Positions 37,751 through 47,130 of a DNA stretch of 64,000 nt are shown piece after piece. Within the stretch, counting starts at the first letter, position 1, and each line of letters opens with the position of its first letter. The position numbers and the translations under genes were made by a program. Under the pieces are notes generated by a model. It was not told where the DNA came from, made no database searches, and saw only the letters and a program-made list of their open reading frames with translations. The stretch is from CAYRFE01 sp964423645 [NCBI: uncultured bacterium] (GTDB lineage Bacteria > Macinerneyibacteriota > Macinerneyibacteria > Macinerneyibacteriales): NCBI GenBank assembly GCA_964423645.1, contig CAYRFE010000013.1, forward strand, positions 1-64,000, read 5' to 3'.

Positions 37751-40700
37751 ATGAAACGTTCATTTTTTGCGGTTCTGTCTGTACTCATTGCGGTTGTATT
37801 CATTTCTTTTACGCTTTCATCCTGTAAAGAAACCGAAAAACGCACACCTATCGTGTATACCACTGACATTGCGCAAATCATTGCACAATCGACGGCAGGT
37901 TTGATCCGTGCCAATGATACCATAATCGTCAAATTTGTTGACCCGATGGTAGGCAAAAACGATATCGGTATCGAACTGAAAAACAATCCGTTTTCTTTTG
38001 AACCGTCAATCTCCGGGAAAACACAATGGAAAGATGAACGTACACTTGTTTTTACCCCGGCCAAACCTCTTTCCTATCGCCAGGAATACCGCGGAAAAAT
38101 GACGATGAAAACACTCTTTTCAAAGTGGCATGAACAATCCCCTCAGATTTTTGATTTTGAATTTTCAGTGTCCCCTCCCGAGTTGCTTGAATACTCCGGA
38201 GATTTCTATCTAAAAAATCAGGCAGATCCGTCTCTATTGGTCTATAAAGCAACGATCACCTTTTCAGAATCATATGACCTTGAAATTATCGAGAAAGCAA
38301 TTAAACTTACTGCTGACGGTACGAAAATAGCACTTACTGTTCAAAAATCAACAAACGGCGAATTTTCATTCACTTCATCTGACATCAAGCGCACCGCAAA
38401 ACGCAAGGTGTTTGTATTTACCGTTGATAAAAATGATCTTGATCTGAGCGAAACATATAAAAACACATTCACACTCGAACCGCTTGGGATTTTTGTACCT
38501 ACATCCTGGACAATCATTGAAGACCGCGATCACCCGTCATTTAAAATTCAATTCACTGATGAGATCGATATGGCTCAGGACATAACCGGATTGATACGCA
38601 TTGAACCTGATATGCCGATCAAAACAAAAATCACCGAAAAGTCCGTTTATCTCAGCGGAGATTTTGTGTTCGGGCAAAAATATACGATCGTCGTCGATAA
38701 AGGGATTCGCTCAAAATGGGGTATTAAGACAAATCAAAAGTACACCAAAACTATTGACCTCAAAGACATCAAGCCACAATTGACGTTTTCCGGTCACGGC
38801 ATATTTTTGCCGACAGCGAACGAACAAACGCTTCGTTTTCAAACAGTCAACGTAAAAAATGCATATATCGAAATCAAAAAGGTTTTTGAAAATAATTTGG
38901 GACAATTTCTGCAAACAGAAAATCTTGGTGCGCTACGCGACCGAAATACCGATTTCAATGATCAGTATGTTGAGCGCGTCGGTGTGGTCGTGTGGTCAAA
39001 GAAAGTTGAGATCGGAGCGGAACGAAACCGTTGGTTGCAACATGAAATCGATCTTAAAGAGTTGTTCAAGAAAAATGATAAAGCATTATATTTGATATCC
39101 ATTCATTTCAACTCAGACGATATGTTGTATGATCGCACCGGAGGCAGTGATGAATATTATGATGATTCTTACTATTCTGATCCTGCAAATGACGGTTATG
39201 TGTATCGTCACGGACGAATTTACAAACCGCTTATTCAAAATGATATCGGGCTGACCTATAAAAAAAGTAGCAATAAACATCTGGTATTTGCGACTGATAT
39301 CGCCACCGCAAAACCGCAACCGGGAGTAAAAGTTACATTATACACCTACCAAAATGAATTGGTTGATTCGGTGACCACCGATGCGAACGGATTCGCGGAT
39401 TTTTCTGCCGTAACGAAAGACATCTATTATATTATTGGTGAAAAATCCACTTCACGAGCAGTGATCAAATGTAATGAGATGAGATGGAATTTATCCTCTT
39501 TTGATATAGGCGGTGAGAAATTAGATGCGTCCGGTATCACGGCGTTTATTTATACCGAACGGGGAGTTTATAGACCGGGAGATCCTATCAATTTCAGCGT
39601 TATCGCTCGTCAGAACGGAAAAGCGATCCCCGACGGGCATCCCGTTACGCTATCGGTCATCAACCCAAAAAACCAAACGGTCTACACGACCACCAATACT
39701 GCCGGGAAAAACGGCTTATACGTCATGCCTTTTTCAACTCAACAAGAAGATATGACCGGAAACTGGCGTGCGGTCTTTACTATCGGCACCAATACATTTA
39801 CTCATGAATTGAAGATCGAAACAGTGGTCGCCAACAGGCTTCGAATCAATATCGAACCCTCCGTACCTGAAATAACTCATGCGGATAAAAAGATTGATAT
39901 CAAAGTCATGTCGCAATATCTCATGGGTAATCCTGCCGCAGGATTAGAAACATCAGTGAATGTACGTATTGACCACTTTGAGAAAAAATTTAAAAAGTAT
40001 CCCGGATTTTTATTTACCAATGCTGCTGAGGTTTTTACCGCCTTAGAATCCACATTGATCGATAGTGTCTTGGATGACAACGGTGAACTGACCGCTGAAT
40101 GGCAGATCCCCGATTTTAATTCACCTCCCTCGGCGCTAAGTGCCGCATTGGAAACACGTGTGGTCGAGCGTGGCGGACGCGGTGTCGTACGTACCGTATA
40201 CATGCCGATTAATCCGTACCCGTTTTATGTTGGTATCGAAAAACCCGAGCCCGGTCGTTCATACGGTACCATCGGCACATCGATGTCATTTCGCGCGATA
40301 TGCGTGACAACAGACGGAAATGCTGTTTCCGGAAGACAACTTACCTACACCATTTACAAGAACTCCTATTCATGGTGGTGGGAATATGATGAATCGTCGA
40401 ATCGTTCATTGAAATTCAAATCGGATAAAAATACTGAAAAAGTAACTGAAGGGAAACTCTCTTCTTCGCAGAATCCCGTATCGCTTTCCTATATTCCTGA
40501 ATATTGGGGAGAGTATTTACTTGAAATTCGCGACTCTGCAGGTCATACGGCCGGTATGTTTTTCTCGGCATACTATTGGGGAGACAGCGCCGCGGCACGA
40601 AAAGGCGCCGATATCATCGCAGTGAAAACCGACAAGAACACATATCGCCCCGGTGAAAAAGCTACCGTCTCGTTCCCTGCTCCTGCCGAAGGCACCGTAC

Positions 40701-43255
40701 TGATCTCGGTAGAAAAAGGCAATCGAATTCTGGACGCACGCCATTATCCGCTTAAAACAGTTGATGGTATCATGCGTGTACAGATCCCTGTTACCGACGA
40801 AATGCTTCCCAACGCCTATATAAGCGTATCGGTAATACAACCGCATGCACAAACACTTAATGATCGTCCTATCCGCGTGTACGGTATCGTTCCTATCGCA
40901 GTTGAAGAGCCTCGCACACATCATACTGTCACACTCACGGCACCTGATCGTCTTGCTCCCAATAGCCCGTTCTCTATTGATATTCAAACGACCGATCAAT
41001 TACCGACACAAGTGACCGTCGCGGTCGTTGATGAAGGCTTACTTGATCTCACCGATTTTAAAACTCCGAATCCATGGAAATGGTTCTTCCGACGTGAGAG
41101 CTTGAGTGTGTCTACATATGATCTTTATGATTCAATAATCGGTGCAAATAAAGGCGATGTCTACAAGCGCTTCTCGGTCGGCGGTGACATGGACTTATAT
41201 CGTCTCGGCCAACAGGGCGAAAAATCCCAACGGTTTAAACCGGTTTGCATGTTCAAAGGTCCTATTCAAACCGACAAAAACGGTTATGCACGAGTAACAT
41301 TTGATATGCCGAATTATATCGGATCTGTGCGTGTCATGGTGATCGCGTCAGACGACAACCGTTATGGAAACACAGAAAAAGCTATTCCCGTGAAAACCCC
41401 GCTTATGATATTACCGACACTTCCTCGTTTTATCGGATCGGGAGATGAGATATCTGTTCCCGTCACTGTGTTTGCCACCGAAGCAGATATAAAGAATGTC
41501 ACCGTGAGTGTTCAGGTTGACGGTCCTGTGTCAATCGTTGGCGATAAGAAAAAAATGCTTACTTTTACTAAGATCGGTGACAGTGATGTGTTCTTTAGTC
41601 TCAAGGCTGATCCTGCCATCGGTAATGCAACGATCACTATCACGGCAACATCGGGTTCACATGTATCGAAAGAAGTGACCGATATATCTATTCAACATCC
41701 TGCCCCGCGTGTTTTCGAAACAATTACTCGTGACGGAAAACCGCAAGGCACGGTCACGATCATTGTCCCGGACAAAGGTATTCCGGGGTCCAACAACGCA
41801 TTAGTAAGAATATCCCGTTTGCCAAAACTGAATTTGGGGAAACGACTCAATTGGTTAATTCACTATCCGTACGGATGTGTAGAACAAACAACATCATCTG
41901 TATTCCCCCAACTCTACCTAAAAGATGTCGTAAAAACATCTGACAAACAAGCAAAAGAGATCGATACCAATATTAACGCTGCAATTCAACGGTTATCACG
42001 TTTTCAATTGGCTTCAGGAGGTTTTTCATATTGGCCGGGAGCAAAAGAGGTCAACGTCTGGGGCACCAATTATGCCGGGCATTTCCTTTTTGAAGCAAAA
42101 CAAGCAGGTTATACCGTACCGGAATCAATGTTAAAATCATGGATTTCATTTCAAAAATCCCGTGCACAATCCTCGGATGACACTTATACCGAGCGTGTGT
42201 ATCGCTTGTATCTTCTCGCGCTCGCCGGTTCACCGCAAATCGGGCCAATGAACATTATTCGTGAAAACCATATGAAAAAACTTTCTAACCTGGATATGTG
42301 GCTTCTTGGCGGTGCATATAAACTGGCAGGATCTGAAAAAACAGCACTTGAGATCATACGAAATGCGACATTCAATGTGAAAGAGTATAATGAATTCGGC
42401 GGTACATACGGTTCCGCGCTTCGTGATAAAGCGATGATGCTTGAAATTCTTATCGGCTTTCAAGATTGGAAAAACGTTCGCACACTCTTTGATGAACTTT
42501 CTTTCCGTCTGGAATCTGAAGATTGGTATTCCACTCAAACCAGTGCATACATGCTCCTTGCCATGGGTAAATACTTACGTACGCTGAACGGCAATAAAGA
42601 TGAGAAAAAAGTCATGGATGGTACTATTACACTGCCTGACGGCTCGAAAATCCCCTTCTCAACCGAAGATGTCACGTTTAGTGCTCCAATCGACAAAGGA
42701 TTCGGGGAACCGGTATCAGTAACGTTTTCATCAAAAACAAATGTTGTAATGCCCTATGTCACCGTTGAGTGGAGCGGAATACCGGTTCAACCGATTCTTC
42801 CGAATGTATCGGAAAATATGACATTGAGCATCAATGCTTATAATGATGAGGGCAAACGGATCAATCCTACCCTTACCACACAAGGCGACCGCTTCTGGGC
42901 GCATATCTCGGTCACTCGTACCGATAACAACAATTTCACTGTTGAAAACTGTGCCCTTGTCCAAATCCTTCCTGCCGGTTGGGAAATCGAAAACACACGC
43001 TTGTCAGGAGAAGATACACCGCCGTGGGCAGAAAATCTTAACCTGAACGCTGAAACATACACTGATATTCGAGATGATAGGATCATGTGGTTCTTTGATT
43101 ATCCGAGAAATCAGTCGAAATTGGATTTCCTTGTGAAAATAAATGTCGTCACTGCGGGCACATTTACCTTGCCGTCAACATTGGTTGAAGCCATGTATAA
43201 CAACCGATTCCGTGCAGTAATAAGTGGTAGAAAAGTTGTTGTACAAAAAAAGTAA
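37751..43255 (+). CDS. Bacterial alpha-2-macroglobulin, thioester type, lipoprotein
   Basis: The 1834-residue protein has a lipoprotein signal with lipobox TLSSC (Cys25). The MG domains and macroglobulin-like beta-sandwiches fill the N-terminal ~1300 residues. The thioester motif YPYGCVEQ has Cys1376 and Gln1379, both intact, so it should trap attacking proteases covalently. The thioester/helical domain and C-terminal receptor-like domain complete it. E. coli YfhM is the model; no pbpC (its usual partner) is here. It is periplasmic or surface-exposed. Its own promoter; a GTTACCCCGTAG hairpin follows the stop. Confidence 0.93.
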   Translation: MKRSFFAVLSVLIAVVFISFTLSSCKETEKRTPIVYTTDIAQIIAQSTAGLIRANDTIIVKFVDPMVGKNDIGIELKNNPFSFEPSISGKTQWKDERTLVFTPAKPLSYRQEYRGKMTMKTLFSKWHEQSPQIFDFEFSVSPPELLEYSGDFYLKNQADPSLLVYKATITFSESYDLEIIEKAIKLTADGTKIALTVQKSTNGEFSFTSSDIKRTAKRKVFVFTVDKNDLDLSETYKNTFTLEPLGIFVPTSWTIIEDRDHPSFKIQFTDEIDMAQDITGLIRIEPDMPIKTKITEKSVYLSGDFVFGQKYTIVVDKGIRSKWGIKTNQKYTKTIDLKDIKPQLTFSGHGIFLPTANEQTLRFQTVNVKNAYIEIKKVFENNLGQFLQTENLGALRDRNTDFNDQYVERVGVVVWSKKVEIGAERNRWLQHEIDLKELFKKNDKALYLISIHFNSDDMLYDRTGGSDEYYDDSYYSDPANDGYVYRHGRIYKPLIQNDIGLTYKKSSNKHLVFATDIATAKPQPGVKVTLYTYQNELVDSVTTDANGFADFSAVTKDIYYIIGEKSTSRAVIKCNEMRWNLSSFDIGGEKLDASGITAFIYTERGVYRPGDPINFSVIARQNGKAIPDGHPVTLSVINPKNQTVYTTTNTAGKNGLYVMPFSTQQEDMTGNWRAVFTIGTNTFTHELKIETVVANRLRINIEPSVPEITHADKKIDIKVMSQYLMGNPAAGLETSVNVRIDHFEKKFKKYPGFLFTNAAEVFTALESTLIDSVLDDNGELTAEWQIPDFNSPPSALSAALETRVVERGGRGVVRTVYMPINPYPFYVGIEKPEPGRSYGTIGTSMSFRAICVTTDGNAVSGRQLTYTIYKNSYSWWWEYDESSNRSLKFKSDKNTEKVTEGKLSSSQNPVSLSYIPEYWGEYLLEIRDSAGHTAGMFFSAYYWGDSAAARKGADIIAVKTDKNTYRPGEKATVSFPAPAEGTVLISVEKGNRILDARHYPLKTVDGIMRVQIPVTDEMLPNAYISVSVIQPHAQTLNDRPIRVYGIVPIAVEEPRTHHTVTLTAPDRLAPNSPFSIDIQTTDQLPTQVTVAVVDEGLLDLTDFKTPNPWKWFFRRESLSVSTYDLYDSIIGANKGDVYKRFSVGGDMDLYRLGQQGEKSQRFKPVCMFKGPIQTDKNGYARVTFDMPNYIGSVRVMVIASDDNRYGNTEKAIPVKTPLMILPTLPRFIGSGDEISVPVTVFATEADIKNVTVSVQVDGPVSIVGDKKKMLTFTKIGDSDVFFSLKADPAIGNATITITATSGSHVSKEVTDISIQHPAPRVFETITRDGKPQGTVTIIVPDKGIPGSNNALVRISRLPKLNLGKRLNWLIHYPYGCVEQTTSSVFPQLYLKDVVKTSDKQAKEIDTNINAAIQRLSRFQLASGGFSYWPGAKEVNVWGTNYAGHFLFEAKQAGYTVPESMLKSWISFQKSRAQSSDDTYTERVYRLYLLALAGSPQIGPMNIIRENHMKKLSNLDMWLLGGAYKLAGSEKTALEIIRNATFNVKEYNEFGGTYGSALRDKAMMLEILIGFQDWKNVRTLFDELSFRLESEDWYSTQTSAYMLLAMGKYLRTLNGNKDEKKVMDGTITLPDGSKIPFSTEDVTFSAPIDKGFGEPVSVTFSSKTNVVMPYVTVEWSGIPVQPILPNVSENMTLSINAYNDEGKRINPTLTTQGDRFWAHISVTRTDNNNFTVENCALVQILPAGWEIENTRLSGEDTPPWAENLNLNAETYTDIRDDRIMWFFDYPRNQSKLDFLVKINVVTAGTFTLPSTLVEAMYNNRFRAVISGRKVVVQKK

Positions 43256-43272
43256 TGATATCCTTATAATGA

Positions 43273-43300
43273 GTTACCCCGTAGCAAACTACGGGGTAAC
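43273..43300. repeat. Perfect hairpin (module D) after alpha-2-macroglobulin gene
   Basis: GTTACCCCGTAG / CTACGGGGTAAC, 12-bp perfect stem with a CAAA loop, 18 bases after the stop. It has no T-tract. It is the same palindrome as the last module of the full repeats, standing alone. The next 190 bases (43301-43491) look like a degraded relative of the repeat family. Confidence 0.6.
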
Positions 43301-43491
43301 TCTAAAAATCAATACTTTATTTGTGCATCAACCTCAACGAGGCGGCATAGAAACTCTCCACAGTGGGCATTTATTTTCGGGAATTTCTGGTTGTGGTAAA
43401 CCCCATTGCTGTCCTCATACCACTTCCCTTAGCAAAACTACCATAGTTACGTCGACGCAACCTTCGGGAGATGTATTCGGTTGTAAAAAAA

Positions 43492-43693
43492 AATGAACTA
43501 CCCCGCAGCAAGCTACGGGGTATCTCCGCAAAAAATACTATATTTGTTTGCCCACCCCAAACCCCTCCCTTTGAATTTGGGAGGGGCTTAATTTCTAATA
43601 TAGTGGGGACTTCGTCCCCACACCCCTTATAATTACAAAACTATAATCGCAAAGCCGAAGCAAGCTTCGGGGAATTTGCCCCATTTAGATTAA
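43492..43693 (-). repeat. Hairpin-rich intergenic repeat, full copy 3 (inverted)
   Basis: Reverse-complement of copies 1 and 2 with only a few differences (for example ATTACAAAACTATAATCGCAAAGCC). Its TTAATCTAAATGGG terminus faces the 3' end of the acetyltransferase gene, 22 bases away. Confidence 0.9.
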
Positions 43694-43715
43694 ATTTTTC
43701 GTACGTCTTTAAAAT

Positions 43716-44255
43716 TTATTTCCATTCCTCACGCAGTATTCCCATCTTGATCCTATCGTAGAATACGCCCTTCACTTCACAACCGCGGCGGATTCGTGCT
43801 TCTTCTGTAAATCCGAGCTTTTCTCCGAGTTTGATCATCCCGATATTACCGGACCATGTGCTGAATCCCAGCCGTGTAAGCCCTCGTTCTCGGAAAAGGT
43901 AAGCGACCCACAGCTCCAGCGCGTGTTTCCCGTACCCTTTTCTCCAATACGCGTCCTCAACAATATCAATACCGATCTCCGTCATATGCGGATCCGTTGA
44001 ATCATAATAAATAACCACCCAGCCGATATGCGTGCCGTCTGCAGCTTCTATCTCAAGCGAACGGTATGGAGGAAGTTGTTCGTTTTCAAGCCGTTTTTTA
44101 CGTGCGGCGATCAAACCTGAAAGATCATCTGTAAACCAAGGCCCGTCAGTCTCCCATGCTTGTAACGACGGATCGTTCCATCGTTCGTAATCGGCAATAT
44201 CATTTTCTTCCGTTGTACGTAAACAAACATAGTCGTTTCGAATAATAACCGGCAT
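43716..44255 (-). CDS. GNAT acetyltransferase
   Basis: A 179-residue Acetyltransf_3-type enzyme. IVEDAYWRKGYGKHALEL is the acetyl-CoA loop and GNIGMIKLGEKLGFTEEARIRR the C-terminal signature. Cytoplasmic, substrate unknown. Independent of the two acetyltransferases near 24 kb; low similarity between them is visible. Confidence 0.87.
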   Translation of the reverse strand: MPVIIRNDYVCLRTTEENDIADYERWNDPSLQAWETDGPWFTDDLSGLIAARKKRLENEQLPPYRSLEIEAADGTHIGWVVIYYDSTDPHMTEIGIDIVEDAYWRKGYGKHALELWVAYLFRERGLTRLGFSTWSGNIGMIKLGEKLGFTEEARIRRGCEVKGVFYDRIKMGILREEWK

Positions 44256-44314
44256 TATGATCTCCTTTTTACGCGATTATATCATAAGTAACCTTTAAAT
44301 GCAAAAACACACCC

Positions 44315-44343
44315 TTTACTGTGATTCGACAATATGCTATACT
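44315..44343 (+). promoter_or_regulatory. Promoter of the small membrane protein gene
   Basis: TTTACT (44315-44320), 17-base spacer and TATACT (44338-44343), before the ATG at 44367. Confidence 0.6.
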
Positions 44344-44366
44344 ACAGATATTTTAAGGAGGGTGTT

Positions 44367-44699
44367 ATGAAACTACAATTGGTTGACGGTTTGACGTTTC
44401 CTGCTATGCATCAAGTGTTATCACAAGCTCTGCCTCAGTATAAAACGCGATTGCTCAAAAATCCCGTATTCAAATGGGATTACATTGAGGTAAAACGTAA
44501 CGCATTTGTCGGCGTATGGGTTCGTATCTACGAAGACAAAGGAACCATTGATCTGATTAACTGTATCCCCGCAGCTTGGGCTCGTGCACTTTTCGGGGGG
44601 CTTATTGTGATGCTCTTTTTGATGTCTTCTCAGAAAAAATTACAAGCAGAAATCCAAGCGGTACTTGAAGGTACTTTCAAGGTGTTTCCAAAAAAGTAA
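44367..44699 (+). CDS. Small protein with one membrane segment, unknown
   Basis: The 110-residue protein has one hydrophobic stretch (about 72-86, LFGGLIVMLFLM) near its C-terminal third and a Lys-rich end. No family recognised. Start at 44367 is preferred because AAGGAGG lies upstream and the longer start at 44334 overlaps the promoter. It stands alone; the adjacent repeat region offers no hint of function. Confidence 0.65.
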   Translation: MKLQLVDGLTFPAMHQVLSQALPQYKTRLLKNPVFKWDYIEVKRNAFVGVWVRIYEDKGTIDLINCIPAAWARALFGGLIVMLFLMSSQKKLQAEIQAVLEGTFKVFPKK

Positions 44700-44734
44700 T
44701 GATTAATGAACTGCAGCAAACTACACGTGATAGC

Positions 44735-44845
44735 AAATTTGTTTGCCCACCCCAAACCCCTCCCTTTGACTTTGGGAGGGGCTTTAATTTTCGGTTACAG
44801 ACACGGCATGCCGTGTCTCTACACCGTCCCCACACCCCTTTTAAG
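44735..44845 (-). repeat. Partial intergenic repeat
   Basis: CCCACCCCAAACCCCTCCC...GGGAGGGG followed by the GACACGGCATGCCGTGTC palindrome also seen in the diverged copy at 13.9 kb. The 44846-45220 stretch contains a weak 84-codon frame that I reject, plus a TTATCGGGCTTGACCCGATAA hairpin. Confidence 0.7.
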
Positions 44846-45005
44846 GAAAACTAAATAATGAAAATTTTCGAATTCCGTAAAGAGCTCCTACTAAAGACTT
44901 ATTGTCCAACTCCGCCGAATGATTACATCATATCCCCCTCTTTGCCAGGCGGGGAGTTTGTGACAATTGAAAACGACGGCATTAAAAAATCTTCCACTTA
45001 TAAGG

Positions 45006-45035
45006 GTGTCATTATCGGGCTTGACCCGATAATCC
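45006..45035. repeat. Hairpin shared with 50731-50760
   Basis: ATTATCGGG / CCCGATAAT, 9-bp perfect arms, within a 30-base segment identical at both places. Translates in one frame as GVIIGLDPII, often seen in spurious small ORFs. Confidence 0.6.
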
Positions 45036-45210
45036 GGAACTTTTTTGTAAAGAACGGTCGCGACGGTTCACTACCGGATTACCGTTGGAATGTATCCTCG
45101 CGAAAACGGTGACGGGGATGACACATGAGAAGACCATTTGTGTCAAGACAAAAAGTAAAGTTATTATACAGTAGCATAAAATCGCAAAAGTTCTTAGTAC
45201 ATTTGTCTTT

Positions 45211-45246
45211 AAATAATTAAACAGAGGAGGATCTCTCCTCCTCTGT
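45211..45246 (-). terminator. Terminator of the ABC exporter operon
   Basis: ACAGAGGAGGA / TCCTCCTCTGT, 11-bp perfect stem with a TCTC loop, reaching the stop codon of the exporter gene. Followed by an A/T-rich stretch in the minus direction. Confidence 0.75.
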
Positions 45247-47078
45247 TACGTGGTTGCATTCAGCAATCGCGTTTCTTCTTCCTCCATGAACTGATTGGTA
45301 TACAAGCGATAATAATACCCCTTCATATTCAACAATTCATGGTGTGTACCGGACTCGATAACCGTGCCGTTTTTGATGACGAGAATTCGATCGGCAGATC
45401 GTATCGTAGACAACCGGTGCGCAATGATAAAACTTGTTCTTCCTTCAAGTGCAGTATGTATAGCCAGTTGAATGAGCTGTTCAGTCTCGGTATCCACCGA
45501 TGATGTCGCTTCATCCAACACAAATATCCTCGGTTCTGCAAGCAAAGCTCGCGCAAACGAGATCAGTTGTTTTTGCCCTGTAGAGAGCATGTTACCGCCC
45601 TCACCGACCTCTGTATCATATCCTTTTTCAAGCTTCATAATAAAATCATGCGCGTTAACCAGTTGCGCAACACGCTCGATCTCAGTATCTGTCGCATTCA
45701 ATCGGCCGTATCGAATATTGTCGCGGATCGTTCCGCTGAACAAATGCGGCGTCTGAAGTACATATCCCAAATTTGCATGAAGCCATGCCAACGGACGCTC
45801 ACGGTATTCCACACCGTCAATCAATATTTCGCCTTCTGTCGGTTCGTAAAAACGGCATGCAAGATTAACAATAGTGCTTTTTCCTGATCCCGTCTCACCA
45901 ACCAATGCAATTTTTTCGCCTGCACGTACGGTAAGGTTGAAATCCTTGAGCACGTGTGCACCGTCTTTGTATGAAAACGACACATTGCGAAATTCTATCG
46001 CACCTTTCATCTCCGATAACGCAGAGTCACTTTTGTCATAATCAACGCCGTATCGTGCCAAGACCGCTTCGGAATCTTTTATTGACGGTTCTGTATCAAT
46101 TAATGACATGATACGCTCACCTGCTGCTTGTGCAGACTGCATTTCTGCAAATAATCCGGCAAGGTTTGTGATCGGCTCAAAAAACTGCACAGTATATGCG
46201 ATAAATGCCGCCAATGTCCCGAGCGTGATGACATTCTGTATCACACCATACCCGCCGTACCACAACGCAAGCGCTGTACCGACACTTCCCAAAAAAAAGA
46301 CGATCGGCATATATAATGCAGAAAATGTCGCTGCACGAACCGATACTCGTTGCATTTCTCCTGTAAGACCGGAAAATTCACGCAAATTCGCTTCTTCTCG
46401 TACAAGCGTTTTTGTCGTTTTCGCACCCATGATGCCCTCATTAAATGCACCTGAGATACGTGAGTTTGTTTTACGTACATCCCGATGTGCTTTCAATATC
46501 TTCTTCTGAAAAAACAAACTTATGATCGCCAGCACCGGTACGACCGCAAGTGCGACCAACGCTAATCTCCAGTTCATGACAAGCATCATTGCGACAGATC
46601 CGATCATCATAACGGAAGACCAGGTCGCATCGACGAGTCCCCATGCAATGATATCCGCAAGACGGGAGTTATCCGAGGTCATACGTGTCATAATCCATCC
46701 AACTGCTGTCTTATCGTAATAAGTAAAATCAAGCTCTTGCAATCGTTTAAAGGCAGTCTTACGTATATCGTAGTTAAGACTCATCTCGATTTTTCCCGCG
46801 ATTGCGATCAAGAGAAATACATTGATCGCCTGAAACACGACAAGACCTGCATATTTTAACGCAAATGCAGGTAATGCTGCCAGATCACCCGAAGCAATGA
46901 TCGTATCAATCGCATACTTGTTCATAAGCGGGAAAATAACATCCACCACGCCCACGCACAACATGACACCCACTAAACCCAGACTTACTTTCCAATACGG
47001 TATCAGGAAGCGGGCAAGCCGCTTCCATAATCCAAGGTCAAACTTCGATGTATAGTTTTTTTCTTGTAATACACTCAT
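45246..47078 (-). CDS. Heterodimeric ABC exporter subunit, catalytically intact (BmrD/TM288-like)
   Basis: The 610-residue half-transporter has six membrane helices and an ATPase with Walker A GETGSGKST, Walker B FVLDEATSSVD with the catalytic Glu, and a non-canonical signature STGQKQL instead of SGGQ. That pairing of defects is the hallmark of heterodimeric exporters such as TM287/288 and BmrCD: one subunit has the degenerate signature, the other the degenerate catalytic carboxylate. It follows its partner after 52 bases. Likely exports drugs or lipids. Confidence 0.9.
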   Translation of the reverse strand: MSVLQEKNYTSKFDLGLWKRLARFLIPYWKVSLGLVGVMLCVGVVDVIFPLMNKYAIDTIIASGDLAALPAFALKYAGLVVFQAINVFLLIAIAGKIEMSLNYDIRKTAFKRLQELDFTYYDKTAVGWIMTRMTSDNSRLADIIAWGLVDATWSSVMMIGSVAMMLVMNWRLALVALAVVPVLAIISLFFQKKILKAHRDVRKTNSRISGAFNEGIMGAKTTKTLVREEANLREFSGLTGEMQRVSVRAATFSALYMPIVFFLGSVGTALALWYGGYGVIQNVITLGTLAAFIAYTVQFFEPITNLAGLFAEMQSAQAAGERIMSLIDTEPSIKDSEAVLARYGVDYDKSDSALSEMKGAIEFRNVSFSYKDGAHVLKDFNLTVRAGEKIALVGETGSGKSTIVNLACRFYEPTEGEILIDGVEYRERPLAWLHANLGYVLQTPHLFSGTIRDNIRYGRLNATDTEIERVAQLVNAHDFIMKLEKGYDTEVGEGGNMLSTGQKQLISFARALLAEPRIFVLDEATSSVDTETEQLIQLAIHTALEGRTSFIIAHRLSTIRSADRILVIKNGTVIESGTHHELLNMKGYYYRLYTNQFMEEEETRLLNATT

Positions 47079-47130
47079 AATAATTCCTTTCCGACTTCAC
47101 GGAATACTTCGTATCTATCATTTCTTCCTC

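Noticed and set aside
44858-45112. 84-codon frame on the plus strand
   Set aside because: Half of it is repeat-derived (GVIIGLDPII hairpin), the ribosome-binding site is weak and there is no family match. It is most likely a chance frame in a repeat region.
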